From Lentisphaerales bacterium (lineage in GTDB: Bacteria > Verrucomicrobiota > Lentisphaeria > Lentisphaerales > Lentisphaeraceae), in the NCBI GenBank assembly GCA_022446985.1, contig JAKVBD010000009.1:47382-111381 (forward strand): a DNA stretch of 64,000 nucleotides, written 5' to 3'. Positions 55,101 through 63,050 of this stretch are shown here, one piece after another. Position 1 is the first letter of the stretch; each line of letters starts with the position of its first letter. Position numbers and translations under genes: made by a program. The notes under the pieces were generated by a model, which saw only the letters and a program-made list of their open reading frames with translations, was not told the origin of the DNA and searched no databases.

Positions 55101-58100
55101 GTTGATCTCTTTAAATTTCTTGAGATTCTTGATTTCCTTCAAAGCATCGAGAGGCTGCCACAATTCTTTAGTAAAAGTTTTGTGGTCAAATTTAAAATCG
55201 ATAATGGCATGGAGCATGACTTTGACATAAGAGCGGTACTGTTGCTTTTCTAGGAAGGAGTTTGCCAGTTTAGCGTAATCTTCATATTTATCTGGCATAT
55301 CAATATTTAGTTGGTCCCACCATGGAAAATCTACTTTATCTATTTTCTTGAGAATTTTGTAGATAGCATGCTTGCGGCGTATGTCTGCTAAAACAGAGTA
55401 GGCTTTTTTGAGACTGGCAATGGCTTTTGCATAACCTTTATCTTTTTGGTCGATATATTTTTCAAGCTCACTATGCATGTGAATAGCTGCTTCAACTTCA
55501 CTGTTTTCCAGATACCATTCCGGATAGGTTGCCAGATTATTGATAATAGCGTGGCGCTCTTCTATTTTTTGTTGATCGAGTTTTTTGAGAAAGCTGGAGA
55601 CTTCTTGAGGATTGCCATTACGGCATAATTGATTGATTAAAAAGCGGAAATTGCGGTCAAAAGTTTCCCCATTGATTTTAATCGCTTCCTTCAGGTAGTT
55701 AATAGAGTTATCACGGCCTTCAACATAGTCAGCTGCTTTGTAGTAAGACCAGCCGCGACGGAAGTCACTGAGTTCTTTGTTTGTTGCTAATCGATCAAAG
55801 ATTTCTACTGCTTTTTCAGTCTTGTCCTGATCTACCAAAACGAGTCCGAGACAGTACTCACCCCAGGCAAAATAGTGCCTGTCGACATGTTCTTTGTAAG
55901 CTTTCAGAGCAAAGGTGACAGATTTATGAGCTTGATCTACCTTTTCAGCTTCAAGATAAGCATTCCCCAGTATTATGTGGGCTTCAAAGAGCTGGTGCTT
56001 TTCTTGAGGAAACCACGAGATCGTCTTTAACAAGGCAGCAATCCTGAGGTCGATATTTCCAGACTCTGGATATTTTTCGTCGATTAGTTTTAATTGACTT
56101 TTAGCAGAGGATAGCCTTGGGAAATCTTGTAGATAAGCAACCGTTTCTTTAGGCAGAGGTGTGTTGTTTTGATCGACGCTTTTAAAGGCGATAAGTGGCT
56201 CAGACATCCAGATCTTCACTGCGTTTAGTGAGTTATTCAGCTTTTGAAACTCTTGAGGAGCAATTGAACGTTTTTTGGATTTAAACTTTAAGTCGGCTTT
56301 GTAACTTTGTTCTTTTTGAGTCCACTGACATAATAAGCTGTATACATCGTTGTTCATGTTCAGCTTTGCAGGTAGATTATGTATGGAATATTCTGCCGGT
56401 AAAGTGATTTTTATAGTAGCAGAATCGTCTTCGTAACGGCGGTAGAGATTCATGTTTCGTTCTTTTTCATCGAAGCTGGGGAAAATATAGCCGCCATCTT
56501 TGACTGAGAGTGAAAGTTGCTCTTTTAACTTGGCCCCTTTGATGATGAAATAAGCTTTATAAGAATAGTTTTCTTTCTTGCCTTTTTCGGTCATTTCAAG
56601 ATCGATAAGCTTGGCTTCTGGAAAAAATGCAGCTATGACAGATTCTACAGATTCCCGGCGGTCTCTGTCATTTCGCTTCCAGTAGAAGTCGGAATAGATG
56701 GCATCCCAGTAACCTGTTGTTTGCAGGTTGAGCCAACCGGAAATATCACCATCCAGTTTATATGTAAGGTCAAAGTCATAGTGGATTTTTCCTTGTCTCT
56801 GGTCGGGGATATAAGTAAATTCTACTTTATCGTCTTTGACAAGTAGAACCTCACGATCAGAGTCGCCAAAACTGACCTGGCCGACTTTTAAGTATTCGAT
56901 AGTAGGATCGCAGAAGGTGTACTTTCCTTTTTCCAATTCAATAGCCAGTATGGCGTGATTGAAGTAGCCATAGGAAGGGCTTTCTTTGAAGAATTTTCCT
57001 TTATGTTTGGTATTAAGCAAACAAATATAGGATTTGATCCCTTTAACAGCCAGCATAACTCTTAGAAGGTTGGATTTGTCTTTGCAGTCGCCATAGTGAT
57101 TCTCCCACACTTCATTACAGTCGTGAGGCTGGTAGCCGCCAAGACCAAATTCTAGGCCTGTATAGCGAATGTCATCTGCCACTTTACGGAGAAGAATTTC
57201 AGCAATCTCAGCAGGGTTATCGATGCCTTTAGTCCATTGTTCGACTTGTTTAGTTAATTCAGGGCTAAGTTGACTGCGTTCATCGAGAAGTGGATAGTAC
57301 CAGTTGTGAAAGTCCTGCCACGAGTTCCAGGTTGTTAATTTAATAAAGGGGCCTTTTTGCCAAAATGGTGTGGAACCGGATTCCCATGGAAGAGCTGGGA
57401 TATTTTCTTTCTGCCAAGTCAGTAGAACACGCTCATTAGGGATTTTTTTGATCGTACCGGATGGAACATTACCTAGATTAAATATGTTCAGGCGATCTGC
57501 CATTTGCTTTTCGATGTCGATAATATATCTGACCTTTGCCGCTGGGTCATAACGGTCAAAGGAGATGGACCTTTTATACTCTCCTGGAGTGATAATGACA
57601 TTTTCTTGCAAAGCTACTGTATACTCTACAATAGAACCTATCTTTACGCGTGGGAAGACTATAGTTAGCTCACTTTCATCATCGTACAAATCTTCGCTGT
57701 CTTCAGTACCAACTTTTATAAAAGCAGCGTCTTTTTTAACTTTTTGGATTTCACCATTTTTCTGTCGTGTAAAGGCTTTGACGAGAAAAATATTTTGCTG
57801 GGTGTGGGTATAGGAGAAGTATCTTTCACGCAAATTTTGTGCACCTTTCTTGCTAAGGGCCTGGTAGATATAGCGAATAGCTTTTTGACTTTTACCGTCT
57901 GGACCAACGTATGTTATATTTTCTTTTAACAGACAAAGAGTGTCATCATTTTTATGGATATATTTTGCATCGAGGGCAGGTTTGGGTAAATCTGTGCTTA
58001 GATGTTGCTTTAGGTGTTTTGTATAGAATTGGGGAATGTCCCTGGAAATTTCGATGCCGTATGCAGGAAGAAAAGAAAGTGTTACGAGAAAAAGTATTAT

Positions 58101-58109
58101 ATGCTTCAT
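52134..58109 (-). CDS. very large exported DUF3857-transglutaminase-TPR protein
   Basis: 1991 residues; signal peptide IILFLVTLSFLPAYG. Residues ~40-250 form a DUF3857 domain. A transglutaminase-like core follows, with catalytic Cys in YGDCKDKSNLLRVML, His in YGYFNHAILAIEL and Asp in YTFCDPTIEYL, all retained. A DUF2569/YebA-like C-terminal beta domain reaches about residue 620. The remaining ~1350 residues are helical repeats (TPR-like: GNAYLEAEKVDQAHKSVTFA, AKANELAENFNQALTVYQKI). Canonical DUF3857 proteins are 600-700 residues, so the repeat half is unusual. Monocistronic. Likely periplasmic or outer-membrane scaffold; function unknown. Confidence 0.88.
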   Translation of the reverse strand: MKHIILFLVTLSFLPAYGIEISRDIPQFYTKHLKQHLSTDLPKPALDAKYIHKNDDTLCLLKENITYVGPDGKSQKAIRYIYQALSKKGAQNLRERYFSYTHTQQNIFLVKAFTRQKNGEIQKVKKDAAFIKVGTEDSEDLYDDESELTIVFPRVKIGSIVEYTVALQENVIITPGEYKRSISFDRYDPAAKVRYIIDIEKQMADRLNIFNLGNVPSGTIKKIPNERVLLTWQKENIPALPWESGSTPFWQKGPFIKLTTWNSWQDFHNWYYPLLDERSQLSPELTKQVEQWTKGIDNPAEIAEILLRKVADDIRYTGLEFGLGGYQPHDCNEVWENHYGDCKDKSNLLRVMLAVKGIKSYICLLNTKHKGKFFKESPSYGYFNHAILAIELEKGKYTFCDPTIEYLKVGQVSFGDSDREVLLVKDDKVEFTYIPDQRQGKIHYDFDLTYKLDGDISGWLNLQTTGYWDAIYSDFYWKRNDRDRRESVESVIAAFFPEAKLIDLEMTEKGKKENYSYKAYFIIKGAKLKEQLSLSVKDGGYIFPSFDEKERNMNLYRRYEDDSATIKITLPAEYSIHNLPAKLNMNNDVYSLLCQWTQKEQSYKADLKFKSKKRSIAPQEFQKLNNSLNAVKIWMSEPLIAFKSVDQNNTPLPKETVAYLQDFPRLSSAKSQLKLIDEKYPESGNIDLRIAALLKTISWFPQEKHQLFEAHIILGNAYLEAEKVDQAHKSVTFALKAYKEHVDRHYFAWGEYCLGLVLVDQDKTEKAVEIFDRLATNKELSDFRRGWSYYKAADYVEGRDNSINYLKEAIKINGETFDRNFRFLINQLCRNGNPQEVSSFLKKLDQQKIEERHAIINNLATYPEWYLENSEVEAAIHMHSELEKYIDQKDKGYAKAIASLKKAYSVLADIRRKHAIYKILKKIDKVDFPWWDQLNIDMPDKYEDYAKLANSFLEKQQYRSYVKVMLHAIIDFKFDHKTFTKELWQPLDALKEIKNLKKFKEINKLSFYCKRLPKKDPYFKETYFTLAERELFLKNPAKAIKIYEEVLSKSPHASWRLEALSKLAKANELAENFNQALTVYQKIAKEYSKTDKAEVGSLLFRAMCINLELKKDKEALRLATWLTKLPKEVIQKTEMPQYIYDLQSLLKTNKAEQYWQAARKNFQAWETLRPKFKKKLDSINKYVPLSKDEHITAMEDTMNDIPTFVNVYDRMMALGRWIPNKSSVTALWVSRLAATFPKFEKEMYDANLALMNNLVYHPEGDIPTYYIRKLILEVDANYNERATKSALEYYDRFTKQDEFMRAVYRLHAMASTREGHEIQLARKKFEELFQTEIRESDHLQNVQTLGEIYDYLNLKEEKLALYNKHVDLLEEDNDNKYHKLIIEDYHKEKDLLYKTQRLKDALTLILNNYKPAWYDHISPMSLTEDKYTDLKNYLKNTPSLTKANKFKIHSLVINHPRYTLEDKQESLEYILDDIAENFVYTKDMATYIDFILNSPFFTDDEKSYVIYTACIESYFNVDRKHFKKYTEHQSLVENNYQSQWLLGSEKYLQSLTSIANTEAYLESFIGKKVIHDDTYRIIDALNFLAKKSKPENFNKWLKKAQSLKLDLNDEDNDSHEFKLELFRVKKDQQNYAHIYNYMQKISLQNITKLSEPNEQLTKPEYMMFLNKQDCISETLRFFRDNMYIIGSIRLWLKILESDSSKISKEKVCDAVLTCIKQLKNNNDLSRAKIFKDILLAYNPEDEYARKVIEAMKSLSKPQDFPESSSIAKLYEFRTLIQRDVAPDFKAFFKNTEGKFFNESRPRRELVYYLTLANHSQLHRTLNGMTDDEMLDWQTGFATIPALKELQRTEELQIVSDKLAKECTQKLNNAWYEKDSKAMLPVIKMLKILEAEIPGHLELAVKDFLQMTKDPEQTFKLKINYMELTKDWQGILELCSHYKEKNPSTDIFRIQGLAALHMQDKHTAKTAFENYLAKEKLSAYVPVVKALLQKIK

Positions 58110-58162
58110 GATGATTGTAATTGCCTCTTGCCCTTGATGAAATTTTCTTTTTACAGGTTATC

Positions 58163-58190
58163 ACCATAATATTCAGCCTTGGTATGTCAA
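58163..58190 (-). promoter_or_regulatory. promoter of the DUF3857 gene
   Basis: On minus: TTGACA (58190-58185), 16-base spacer, TATGGT (58168-58163); about 55 bases before the ATG. Confidence 0.45.
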
Positions 58191-58225
58191 GAATAGCTGA
58201 CTCGTGGCTTAAGCTTTAGGGATAA

Positions 58226-58282
58226 TTTTCAGTCGATCTTTTGAAAGTTTCGATTGAAAATTTTTTTGATTGAATATACTAA
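58226..58282 (+). promoter_or_regulatory. umuDC promoter region with inverted repeat
   Basis: TTTTCAGTCGA (58226-58236) pairs with TCGATTGAAAA (58250-58260), one G-T. TTGAAA at the end of the right arm could be the -35 box, with TACTAA 17 bases on (58277-58282). The repeat overlapping the -35 suggests a repressor site, LexA being the obvious candidate, though it is unlike known LexA boxes. The following T run also gives it a terminator look, but no plus-strand gene precedes it. Confidence 0.45.
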
Positions 58283-58309
58283 TAAATATAAGCTATTTAT
58301 TTTATTGTT

Positions 58310-58708
58310 ATGAGTGAAAGACAACAACAGTTAATACCTATCAGCGGCAGTGACGTACAGGCCGGCTTTCCATCTCCAGCAGATGATTTTTTGGAGTCCG
58401 GGCTGGACTTGCATGAGTATCTGATCCGTCATGAAAGCGCGACTTTTATGGTGCGGGTCAGCGGTGAATCCATGCTTGAAGCGGGGATTTTACCGGGCGA
58501 TATTTTGATCGTTGACCGCTCAGAGCAGTGGGAGAATAATCACATAGTTATTGCTGTTTTGGATGGCGATTTGACGGTGAAAAGATTGGTCCGAACGGCT
58601 CAGGGCTGGATTCTTCAAGCGGAAAATCACAAATGGCGGCCGATTCCGGTTTTGGGCTGTGATTTGGAGATCTGGGGGGTTGTCGTAGGAGTGGTTCGCA
58701 AACTATGA
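58310..58708 (+). CDS. umuD: UmuD-like SOS mutagenesis protein
   Basis: 132 residues. Self-cleaving subunit of DNA polymerase V; RecA-stimulated cleavage gives UmuD'. Cleavage site Ala18-Gly19 ([15 protein letters not shown]. coli has Cys-Gly), Ser54 in VRVSGESML and Lys91 in LTVKRL form the Ser-Lys dyad. The spacing matches E. coli UmuD with a 6-residue shorter arm. Overlaps umuC by four bases (ATGA). No Shine-Dalgarno is evident before the ATG. Confidence 0.93.
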   Translation: MSERQQQLIPISGSDVQAGFPSPADDFLESGLDLHEYLIRHESATFMVRVSGESMLEAGILPGDILIVDRSEQWENNHIVIAVLDGDLTVKRLVRTAQGWILQAENHKWRPIPVLGCDLEIWGVVVGVVRKL

Positions 58709-59952
58709 AAACTTATTATGCACTGGTCGACTGTAACAATTTTTACGCTTCTTGTGAGCGCACCTTTCAGCCCTCTTTGAGGCATGTGCCGATTGTTGTT
58801 TTGTCGAATAATGACGGCTGTGTGATTGCCCGTTCAGAAGAAGCTAAAGCCGTCGGGATAGGAATGGGGGCGGCCTACTTCGAAGTTAAGCCTTTGGTAC
58901 TGATGTATGGCGTTCGCGTTTTTTCCTCAAACTTTGCCTTATACGGAGATATGTCCAACAGGGTGATGACTACCTTGCAGGAATTCTCCCCGGATATTGA
59001 AATATACTCGATAGATGAATCATTTCTGAAGATCAGGACTGAGAAGGATCCCTTAGAGTATGCCCGGGAGATTCGCAATAGGGTCTGGCGTTGTACCGGA
59101 ATTCCGGTGTCGGTGGGCATGGCTCCGTCTAAGACATTAGCCAAGTTGGCGAGTAAAAAAGGTAAGGCACAAGGAGGAGCCTTTTGTATCGATGAAGTGA
59201 ATCGAACCAAGATCCTCGAAGATTGTCCTGTAGAAAAGCTTTGGGGAATAGGTAAACAGCATGCCATGAAGTTGTGCCGTTGGGGATTGAATAATGCTCA
59301 TTTACTTTCAAAAGCGGATAACAACTGGGTTCTCAACCATTTCCCGGTAACCGTTTTGCGAACGGTAGAAGAGTTACGGGGGACGCCGTGTATTCCTTTT
59401 GAGATGGAGCCGGCCAACCGCAAGAGTATTTGCAGTTCTCGTTCATTTAAGCATGATGTGACTGACTATCACGATTTATCTGAAGCTTTGATGACATTTA
59501 CAGCCCGAGCAGCCGAAAAGCTTCGCCAGTGGAATTTGTACAGTCAGGCCTTATCGCTTTTCATTCAGGCGAATCCTTTTTCGGGCAGACCGTATTATGC
59601 CAATAGTCTAACAATTCCTCTGCCGGTGGCGACATCAGACACGACTGAGTTGAGCGATAAAGCAGCGATTGTTTTAAGGCGCCTCTACAAGAAAGGTTAC
59701 AACTACAAGAAGGCCGGCGTGGTTTTAATGGACTTGGTAACAGAGAAGGGGATTCAACAGGATTTTTTTGACGATGTCGATCGTGAAAAGCGCCAGCGCC
59801 TTATGGCATCGATGGATAAGCTGAATAAGCAAATGGGGCGCGATACAGTACGCACTTTGGGGAGTGGAATTAACCGTCCCTGGGCCACACGGAGAGAGCT
59901 TTTGTCGAAGCGTTATACTACTTGTTGGCAGGAGCTGAAAACTGTCGATTAA
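58705..59952 (+). CDS. umuC: DNA polymerase V catalytic subunit UmuC
   Basis: 415 residues. Y-family polymerase: [31 protein letters not shown] (catalytic Asp-Glu), [20 protein letters not shown], and helix-hairpin-helix [17 protein letters not shown]. The UmuC C-terminal domain ends in [15 protein letters not shown]. Forms the error-prone polymerase with UmuD. Its end overlaps the convergent small gene by four bases. A diverged copy of its last ~30 codons lies about 1 kb downstream. Confidence 0.95.
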   Translation: MKTYYALVDCNNFYASCERTFQPSLRHVPIVVLSNNDGCVIARSEEAKAVGIGMGAAYFEVKPLVLMYGVRVFSSNFALYGDMSNRVMTTLQEFSPDIEIYSIDESFLKIRTEKDPLEYAREIRNRVWRCTGIPVSVGMAPSKTLAKLASKKGKAQGGAFCIDEVNRTKILEDCPVEKLWGIGKQHAMKLCRWGLNNAHLLSKADNNWVLNHFPVTVLRTVEELRGTPCIPFEMEPANRKSICSSRSFKHDVTDYHDLSEALMTFTARAAEKLRQWNLYSQALSLFIQANPFSGRPYYANSLTIPLPVATSDTTELSDKAAIVLRRLYKKGYNYKKAGVVLMDLVTEKGIQQDFFDDVDREKRQRLMASMDKLNKQMGRDTVRTLGSGINRPWATRRELLSKRYTTCWQELKTVD

Positions 59953-60368
59953 TTAAAATCGCTTTCATTGAAATCAAATGAACTTATCATTGAGCCATCT
60001 GCATAGTAAAAACGGTAGCGAATATAGACTCCACTTTGTAAAAGTTTAAGCAAATCACGTTTCAATTCGTATTTATTTCCAAGGTCTTTAAGAAGAATAG
60101 ATTTTGAACATTTAGCATTTAACTTGACGTGGTGGTGAGGTTGGCTTTTAAGCTTAACTTTTATAACGATACCATTTTTTTTCTTATCGTGACTAACTTT
60201 GACATCTGAAATATTGGGTTTTGACTTGAGCTTGCTTAGGCTGTCGGAGAAATGTTTGTCGATGGTTTGGCTTATTTCTTTATTTTTATTTGCTGGAGTT
60301 CCAGCAGACTTTTTTGTGTATATGACATAGCCTGAAATTAAAAAACCGATAATGAGAAAATTTTTCAT
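59949..60368 (-). CDS. small exported or membrane-anchored protein, paralogue 1
   Basis: 139 residues, no recognised family. N-terminal hydrophobic segment ([14 protein letters not shown]). The rest shares [20 protein letters not shown] and a C-terminal [19 protein letters not shown] with the gene 12 bases upstream. Tandem duplication is clear. Function unknown. Confidence 0.75.
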   Translation of the reverse strand: MKNFLIIGFLISGYVIYTKKSAGTPANKNKEISQTIDKHFSDSLSKLKSKPNISDVKVSHDKKKNGIVIKVKLKSQPHHHVKLNAKCSKSILLKDLGNKYELKRDLLKLLQSGVYIRYRFYYADGSMISSFDFNESDFN

Positions 60369-60379
60369 CCTGTTGAACT

Positions 60380-60817
60380 CTAACTTTTGTGTATGTCTTC
60401 ATCAGATATTTTAAAAGCTATCAAAGGTTTGCCATTTGCGTAATACCATTTGTAGCCTATGTAGACTCCTTTTTTAAGAATGTACTTTAAAGCATTTGAG
60501 TCTCTGTCATTTTGCTTTTTTAACATGTCTACCATTATGGGTTTGAGGCTTTTAGCCATTTTGTGAATTTGAGCTTGGTCGAGGTGACTCATATCCACCA
60601 GTTTGATTTTTAAGACCATACCGCAGTTTTTTTTATCGTGGTAGACTTTTGCATCTGATATATTTGGGCTGGACGTTGCACCTTTAAGAATGGTGCGCTT
60701 ATTTTCTTTTATGGCTTTCGCTATTTCTTTATTTTTACGTTCCTTTGTCCAAGGAGTAGTTTCATTGTGATAAATAAAACCACCAATCAGTAAAAGAATT
60801 AGAAAAAAGATTTTCAT
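60380..60817 (-). CDS. small exported or membrane-anchored protein, paralogue 2
   Basis: 145 residues. N-terminal hydrophobic segment (IFFLILLLIGGFIYH), then PNISDAKVYHDKKNCGMVLK and GVYIGYKWYYANGKPLIAFK, alignable with paralogue 1. AAAGGG lies upstream of the ATG. The two genes sit between umuC and a displaced umuC tail, which suggests they came with a rearrangement. Confidence 0.75.
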   Translation of the reverse strand: MKIFFLILLLIGGFIYHNETTPWTKERKNKEIAKAIKENKRTILKGATSSPNISDAKVYHDKKNCGMVLKIKLVDMSHLDQAQIHKMAKSLKPIMVDMLKKQNDRDSNALKYILKKGVYIGYKWYYANGKPLIAFKISDEDIHKS

Positions 60818-60898
60818 TTTATTGTGCCCTTTGTCGATAGCTAAGATTTAGTTACTATAGCTTTCCTACACAAATTCTTCATAGTTTACAATGTGTTA

Positions 60899-60991
60899 GA
60901 GATAAATGCCTGGACTTCACGTCTAGTCCCTGAGTTGTTTTTATCGAAATATTACATGACTTGTTGGCAAGAACTAAAAACAGTTGTTTAG
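60899..60991 (+). pseudogene. remnant of a second umuC 3' end
   Basis: Thirty codons read EINAWTSR ... [19 protein letters not shown] followed by TAG. This matches the end of the intact umuC (GINRPWATR ... [18 protein letters not shown]). Differences are mostly synonymous in the last stretch, so the fragment was once coding and has diverged. Nothing of the remaining gene is visible upstream, and there is no start. The 60818-61092 gap contains this remnant and otherwise nothing recognised. Confidence 0.75.
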
Positions 60992-61092
60992 AAGTATTTC
61001 TAAAAAACAAAAGCTTGGCAAATAATGTAAGTACATAATATTGGCTTACAGATTATTTTTCGGTCTAACTTTAATATTCATAGGAAGAGAAG

Positions 61093-61704
61093 ATGAACAC
61101 ACAGCATTCTTTACTTTTATTGCTTTCCTGCCTCCTCTTATGTTCTTGTTCAACTATCAAGAAAACAGATAGTTGGCATGATGATACTCATATGGTAATG
61201 CCCATTAAGTCCGCGGTATTGATTGGTGTGGCCTCGAATAGTACCAGCCGCAGAATTTATGAAGATAGTTTAGTTGAAGCCTTCAGTAAGGTTGGAGTCT
61301 CGACTATACCAAGTTATTCACTGATTGACGATCCCAAAAAAGTAAATAAAGAGTCGCTGCCGAAAGCCTTAGAAGGTAAAGGTGTAGATGTTTATGTTGT
61401 GACTAAACTGCTAAAAGAAAAAGATGTCACTCGTTATCATCCACCGACTCCAACAACAAACAGTTATATTTGGGGGCACTATGGTTATGTTTCAACTTAT
61501 GCCTACAATCCAGGTTACTATAGTAGCCACACTAAGTACTATTTAGAGACGACGCTTTTCGATGGAAAAACCGGCAAACTGATTTGGTCTATGAACACAG
61601 AAACATCTAAGCCGGAGTCAGCGAAAGAAGGTTCAGACGGGTTAAATGAACTCATCATTGAAGAGCTGGCAAAACTTGGTTACGTGACATTACCTCAAGA
61701 GTAA
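61093..61704 (+). CDS. DUF4136-like lipoprotein
   Basis: 203 residues. Lipoprotein signal with lipobox ending LLLCSCST (Cys near 19). The mature part has SAVLIGVASNSTSRRIYEDS, GKGVDVYVVTKLL, a Tyr-rich central loop (GHYGYVSTYAYNPGYYSSHT) and LFDGKTGKLIWSMNTETS, as in DUF4136 envelope lipoproteins. AGGAAGAG precedes the ATG. Envelope-located; role unknown. Confidence 0.8.
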   Translation: MNTQHSLLLLLSCLLLCSCSTIKKTDSWHDDTHMVMPIKSAVLIGVASNSTSRRIYEDSLVEAFSKVGVSTIPSYSLIDDPKKVNKESLPKALEGKGVDVYVVTKLLKEKDVTRYHPPTPTTNSYIWGHYGYVSTYAYNPGYYSSHTKYYLETTLFDGKTGKLIWSMNTETSKPESAKEGSDGLNELIIEELAKLGYVTLPQE

Positions 61705-61747
61705 TACACGCTACAATCCCTAAAATAAGAGGCGTTATTTTCGGGTT

Positions 61748-61933
61748 TTAAAGTAGATAATGATTCCCATAGAAAATAATCAGAAACATAATGCCTGTAT
61801 AGTATGAGAAAAAGGGAATCATCCCGGCTATTTCATCAAATTTCTGTTGTCCTTATTTGGTTTTAGTCCCCCACCAACCAAAGGCGGTGAGAGATAAACC
61901 GGAGATTAGAAATATGATGAGTGACCATTTCAT
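61748..61933 (-). pseudogene. small two-helix membrane protein gene interrupted by one in-frame TAA
   Basis: ATG 61933 opens MKWSLIIFLISGLSLTAFGW, reaching TAA at 61855-61853 (codon 27). The same frame continues without another stop as GQQKFDEIAGMIPFFSYYTG and a second hydrophobic helix, to TAA at 61750-61748. The two halves together look like one ~61-residue protein with two membrane helices. It starts 8 bases after the previous gene's stop, so it belongs to that minus-strand operon. Either a recent nonsense mutation or stop-codon readthrough. Confidence 0.55.
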
Positions 61934-61941
61934 GGAGACAG

Positions 61942-62349
61942 TTACCTGTGAGCGGCGAAATAGTACAAGGTTTCGGTATCGAGATCATAGTGAATGTATT
62001 TACCGCCGCCATTATTTTGTTTGTGGATATAAACGAGGCCTTTGTTGATGGTAATTTCTTCTGACATGATTTTTTTCAAAAAGACTTTTTCGTTAGCAAT
62101 TGGTTTTAGAGCCCAATCTTCTTCCGAAGCAAATTTCCGAAAGCTTTTTTCATTGATCTGACAAGTATATTCACGGGTCCAGCCAAACTGACTCTCGAGG
62201 TGAAAAGTGACGTTCGTAGCATCTGCTGGTAACCAGTCAACCGATTTCATATTTTGTCCGGTTTCGACCGGAGCAAATAAAGCCTGGTAGATGAAGAAGC
62301 CTATAGAGGCGATAACTAAAACTTTTAGAGTAAGGGTAAATTTTCTCAT
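61942..62349 (-). CDS. small membrane-anchored protein of unknown function
   Basis: About 135 residues from ATG 62349. Single N-terminal membrane helix (LKVLVIASIGFFIYQALFAP), then a soluble domain (PADATNVTFHLESQFGWTRE, KYIHYDLDTETLYYFAAHR). Not recognised. An earlier in-frame start at 62406 would overlap the upstream gene by 47 bases and is less likely. Second gene of a minus-strand group of three. Confidence 0.65.
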   Translation of the reverse strand: MRKFTLTLKVLVIASIGFFIYQALFAPVETGQNMKSVDWLPADATNVTFHLESQFGWTREYTCQINEKSFRKFASEEDWALKPIANEKVFLKKIMSEEITINKGLVYIHKQNNGGGKYIHYDLDTETLYYFAAHR

Positions 62350-62359
62350 TTGATTCTTT

Positions 62360-62905
62360 TTATTCCTGATGATCAGTACTCTGCCCTGCAATGAGCTTTT
62401 GATCAATTTCTAAGAAGATAAAGCGTAGACCTTTTTCGGCGGTTTTTTTATGCATGTGTGCAAGAATATATGGCCATACAAGTCCCCAAAAAGCTAATAT
62501 AGGAATTACGTATAATAAAGGAACCTCTTGTGGCTCTGAAGTCATAAAATACATGTAACTAAGTGGTGAAAATATAACTATTGAAATGATTAGGGCGATG
62601 AAAATGCCGAGCATGAAGCTGTACTTCGTCCAAGTCCAGTATGAAATTTCATAGTTGAGGTATTTAGATTCAGGATCGACTTTAATCGATATATCATTTA
62701 AGCCGATATTTATGCCAGTGAGGATGTTCGTGGAATGAAATTTTAGCGAATCCGCGGAGCTTTCAGTGATTTTATATTGACTTTGAGCATCTAAAGCCAT
62801 AGTGAAAAACTTTGATTCAACTCTTTGGGTTAGAGTTTCAAGAAAGTCGTTTGTACAGGACCTTGGTTCATATGAACCAGAGAAATATGGAGAAAGAAGT
62901 TTCAT
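62360..62905 (-). CDS. membrane protein of unknown function
   Basis: 181 residues. A soluble N-terminal half (SQYKITESSADSLKFHSTNI) is followed by two membrane helices (FMLGIFIALIISIVIFSPLS and LLYVIPILAFWGLVWPYILA) and a short tail. Not recognised. First of three small minus-strand genes that appear co-transcribed. Confidence 0.65.
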   Translation of the reverse strand: MKLLSPYFSGSYEPRSCTNDFLETLTQRVESKFFTMALDAQSQYKITESSADSLKFHSTNILTGINIGLNDISIKVDPESKYLNYEISYWTWTKYSFMLGIFIALIISIVIFSPLSYMYFMTSEPQEVPLLYVIPILAFWGLVWPYILAHMHKKTAEKGLRFIFLEIDQKLIAGQSTDHQE

Positions 62906-62976
62906 AGTGTATACCGTCGCCCTTTAAGTTCCTTTGACTAATTTATCATTAATCAGAAGCTGCGCAAGAGTGTTTT

Positions 62977-63039
62977 CCGGGACCGCCGATTTTTAATCGG
63001 CATGTTGTTTATTTACTGCATAAAATGCAGCGGTCCCGG
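62977..63039. repeat. three-way-junction inverted repeat element
   Basis: Perfect outer arms CCGGGACCGC (62977-62986) and GCGGTCCCGG (63030-63039) enclose two further perfect hairpins, GCCGAT/ATCGGC (62985-63001) and CTGCAT/ATGCAG (63016-63030), which share bases with the outer stem. G+C-rich against an A+T-rich background. It lies 11 bases beyond the sulfatase stop. Looks like a REP/MITE-type palindromic element; not a T-tailed terminator. Confidence 0.65.
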
Positions 63040-63050
63040 TAGAGAGTTGG

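Noticed and set aside
58226..58268. Intrinsic terminator (hairpin plus seven T) before umuD
   Set aside because: There is no plus-strand gene upstream to terminate, and the stem is A+T-rich; an operator role fits the position better.
60899..60991. attL/attR direct repeat of a recent integration
   Set aside because: The two copies of the umuC tail differ at many synonymous sites, so they are not identical core repeats of a recent event; an old or foreign-end insertion remains possible.
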